Positions 63,552 through 64,000 of a stretch of DNA of 64,000 nucleotides are shown piece after piece. Source of the DNA: Pseudomonas sp. PSB18 (lineage in GTDB: Bacteria > Pseudomonadota > Gammaproteobacteria > Pseudomonadales > Pseudomonadaceae); the NCBI RefSeq assembly GCF_014596565.1, contig NZ_NOIN01000003.1:558001-622000 (forward strand), in the 5' to 3' direction. Position 1 is the stretch's first letter, and each line of letters opens with the position of its first letter. Both the position numbers and the translations under genes were made by a program. The notes under the pieces were generated by a model, which was given only the letters and a program-made list of their open reading frames with translations, was not told where the DNA came from and searched no databases.

Positions 63552-64000
63552 ATGCCCCTGAAAGACACCAACTGCCGCAACGCCAAGCCCCAGGACAAGC
63601 CATACCGCCTGTACGACGAACAAGGTTTGTACCTTGAAGTGCAGCCCAACGGAGGCCGTTACTGGCGCTTGAAGTACCGCTTTCTGGGAAAAGAAAAACG
63701 CCTGGCCCTTGGCGTTTACCCCGAGGTCGGCCTGCAAGAGGCCCGACGCAAGCGTGATGACGCTCGTGTTCAGCTCGCCGGCGGCCAAGACCCTTCGCTG
63801 CAACGGCGTATGGCCAAGGTGGTCAGCCAGCTCGATCACCAACACACCTTTGAATCGGTCGCTAAGCAATGGCTCACTATTCGCGAATCATCTTGGGATC
63901 CGGAGTACACCCGCACGGTGCGGCAGCGCCTTGAGCTCAATGCCTACCCCTGGTTGGGAAAACTCCCGATCAGCAGCATCAGCACACCCATGCTGGTCGA
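63552..64000 (+). CDS. P4-type tyrosine integrase (partial, N-terminal 149 residues)
   Basis: The reading frame is open from ATG 63552 to the window edge; GGAGAGGA lies nine bases upstream. The product begins MPLKDTNCRNAKPQDKPYRL, followed by DEQGLYLEVQPNGGRYWRLK, the typical N-terminal arm-binding domain (DUF4102) of P4/CTX-type integrases. The core-binding domain begins near 105 (FESVAKQWL). The catalytic domain is past the edge. Its place and direction, 174 bases after ssrA, show an island or prophage integrated at the tmRNA gene. Confidence 0.93.
   Translation, partial: MPLKDTNCRNAKPQDKPYRLYDEQGLYLEVQPNGGRYWRLKYRFLGKEKRLALGVYPEVGLQEARRKRDDARVQLAGGQDPSLQRRMAKVVSQLDHQHTFESVAKQWLTIRESSWDPEYTRTVRQRLELNAYPWLGKLPISSISTPMLV

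Overview
The window is chromosomal DNA from a Pseudomonas of the fluorescens group. It is GC-rich, with dense gene packing. Seven copies or partial copies of the REP palindrome (core GGAGCGAGCCTGCTCGCG) sit between genes, and the gene order matches what I recall of two P. aeruginosa blocks: nadC-DUF1631-ampD-ampE-chemoreceptor, and pnp to smpB followed by lactate genes. Almost everything is housekeeping. The only clear accessory DNA starts at the right edge, where an integrase gene lies downstream of ssrA.

Layout. 1-3.2 kb: the 3' end of a TonB-dependent receptor, then a PepSY/flavodoxin reductase that probably releases iron from the imported siderophore. 3.3-4.9 kb: a Tat-exported PhoD-type phosphatase. 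5.0-11.9 kb: the fructose phosphotransferase operon fruBKA, divergent from its regulator fruR, with a perfect match to the Pseudomonas Cra/FruR operator between them; tatD follows fruR. 12.7-13.2 kb: a gene-free stretch holding a highly structured dispersed repeat. 13.2-20.3 kb: a chemoreceptor, ampE, ampD, a DUF1631 protein and divergent nadC. 20.3-21.6 kb: a DUF6388-like protein, an unusual secreted coiled-coil protein and tRNA-Thr.

21.7-47.9 kb is a long leftward run of information-processing and biosynthetic genes. Read in the direction of transcription it is grpE, dnaK, dnaJ, dapB, carA, carB, greA, a DUF4149 gene, then (after the one rightward gene, yhbY-like) rlmE, ftsH, folP, glmM, tpiA, secG, tRNA-Leu, tRNA-fMet, rimP, nusA, infB, rbfA, truB, rpsO and pnp. 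Two strong sigma-32 promoters drive grpE and dnaK. A terminator in the carA leader looks like an attenuator, and a hairpin precedes rpsO.

48.1-53.7 kb: recN (with a LexA box), fur, bamE, rnfH/ratB, ratA, a sodium-dependent transporter and smpB. 53.8-62.5 kb: a lactate-utilisation cluster: lldR, lldP, lutA, lutB, lutC and a large FAD/Fe-S D-lactate dehydrogenase. Here lutABC replaces the flavin L-lactate dehydrogenase lldD of other pseudomonads. A palindromic LldR-type operator precedes lldP. 62.6-64.0 kb: a small secreted two-cysteine protein, tmRNA (ssrA), and the first 449 bases of a P4-type integrase, which marks the left end of a probable genomic island that continues past the window.

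I found no CRISPR array, rRNA or complete insertion sequence. The items most worth following are the ssrA island boundary, the structured repeat at 12.8-13.1 kb, the secreted coiled-coil protein, the lutABC-for-lldD swap, and the candidate RNA switches before carA and rpsO. None of these amounts to proof of a new system inside this window.
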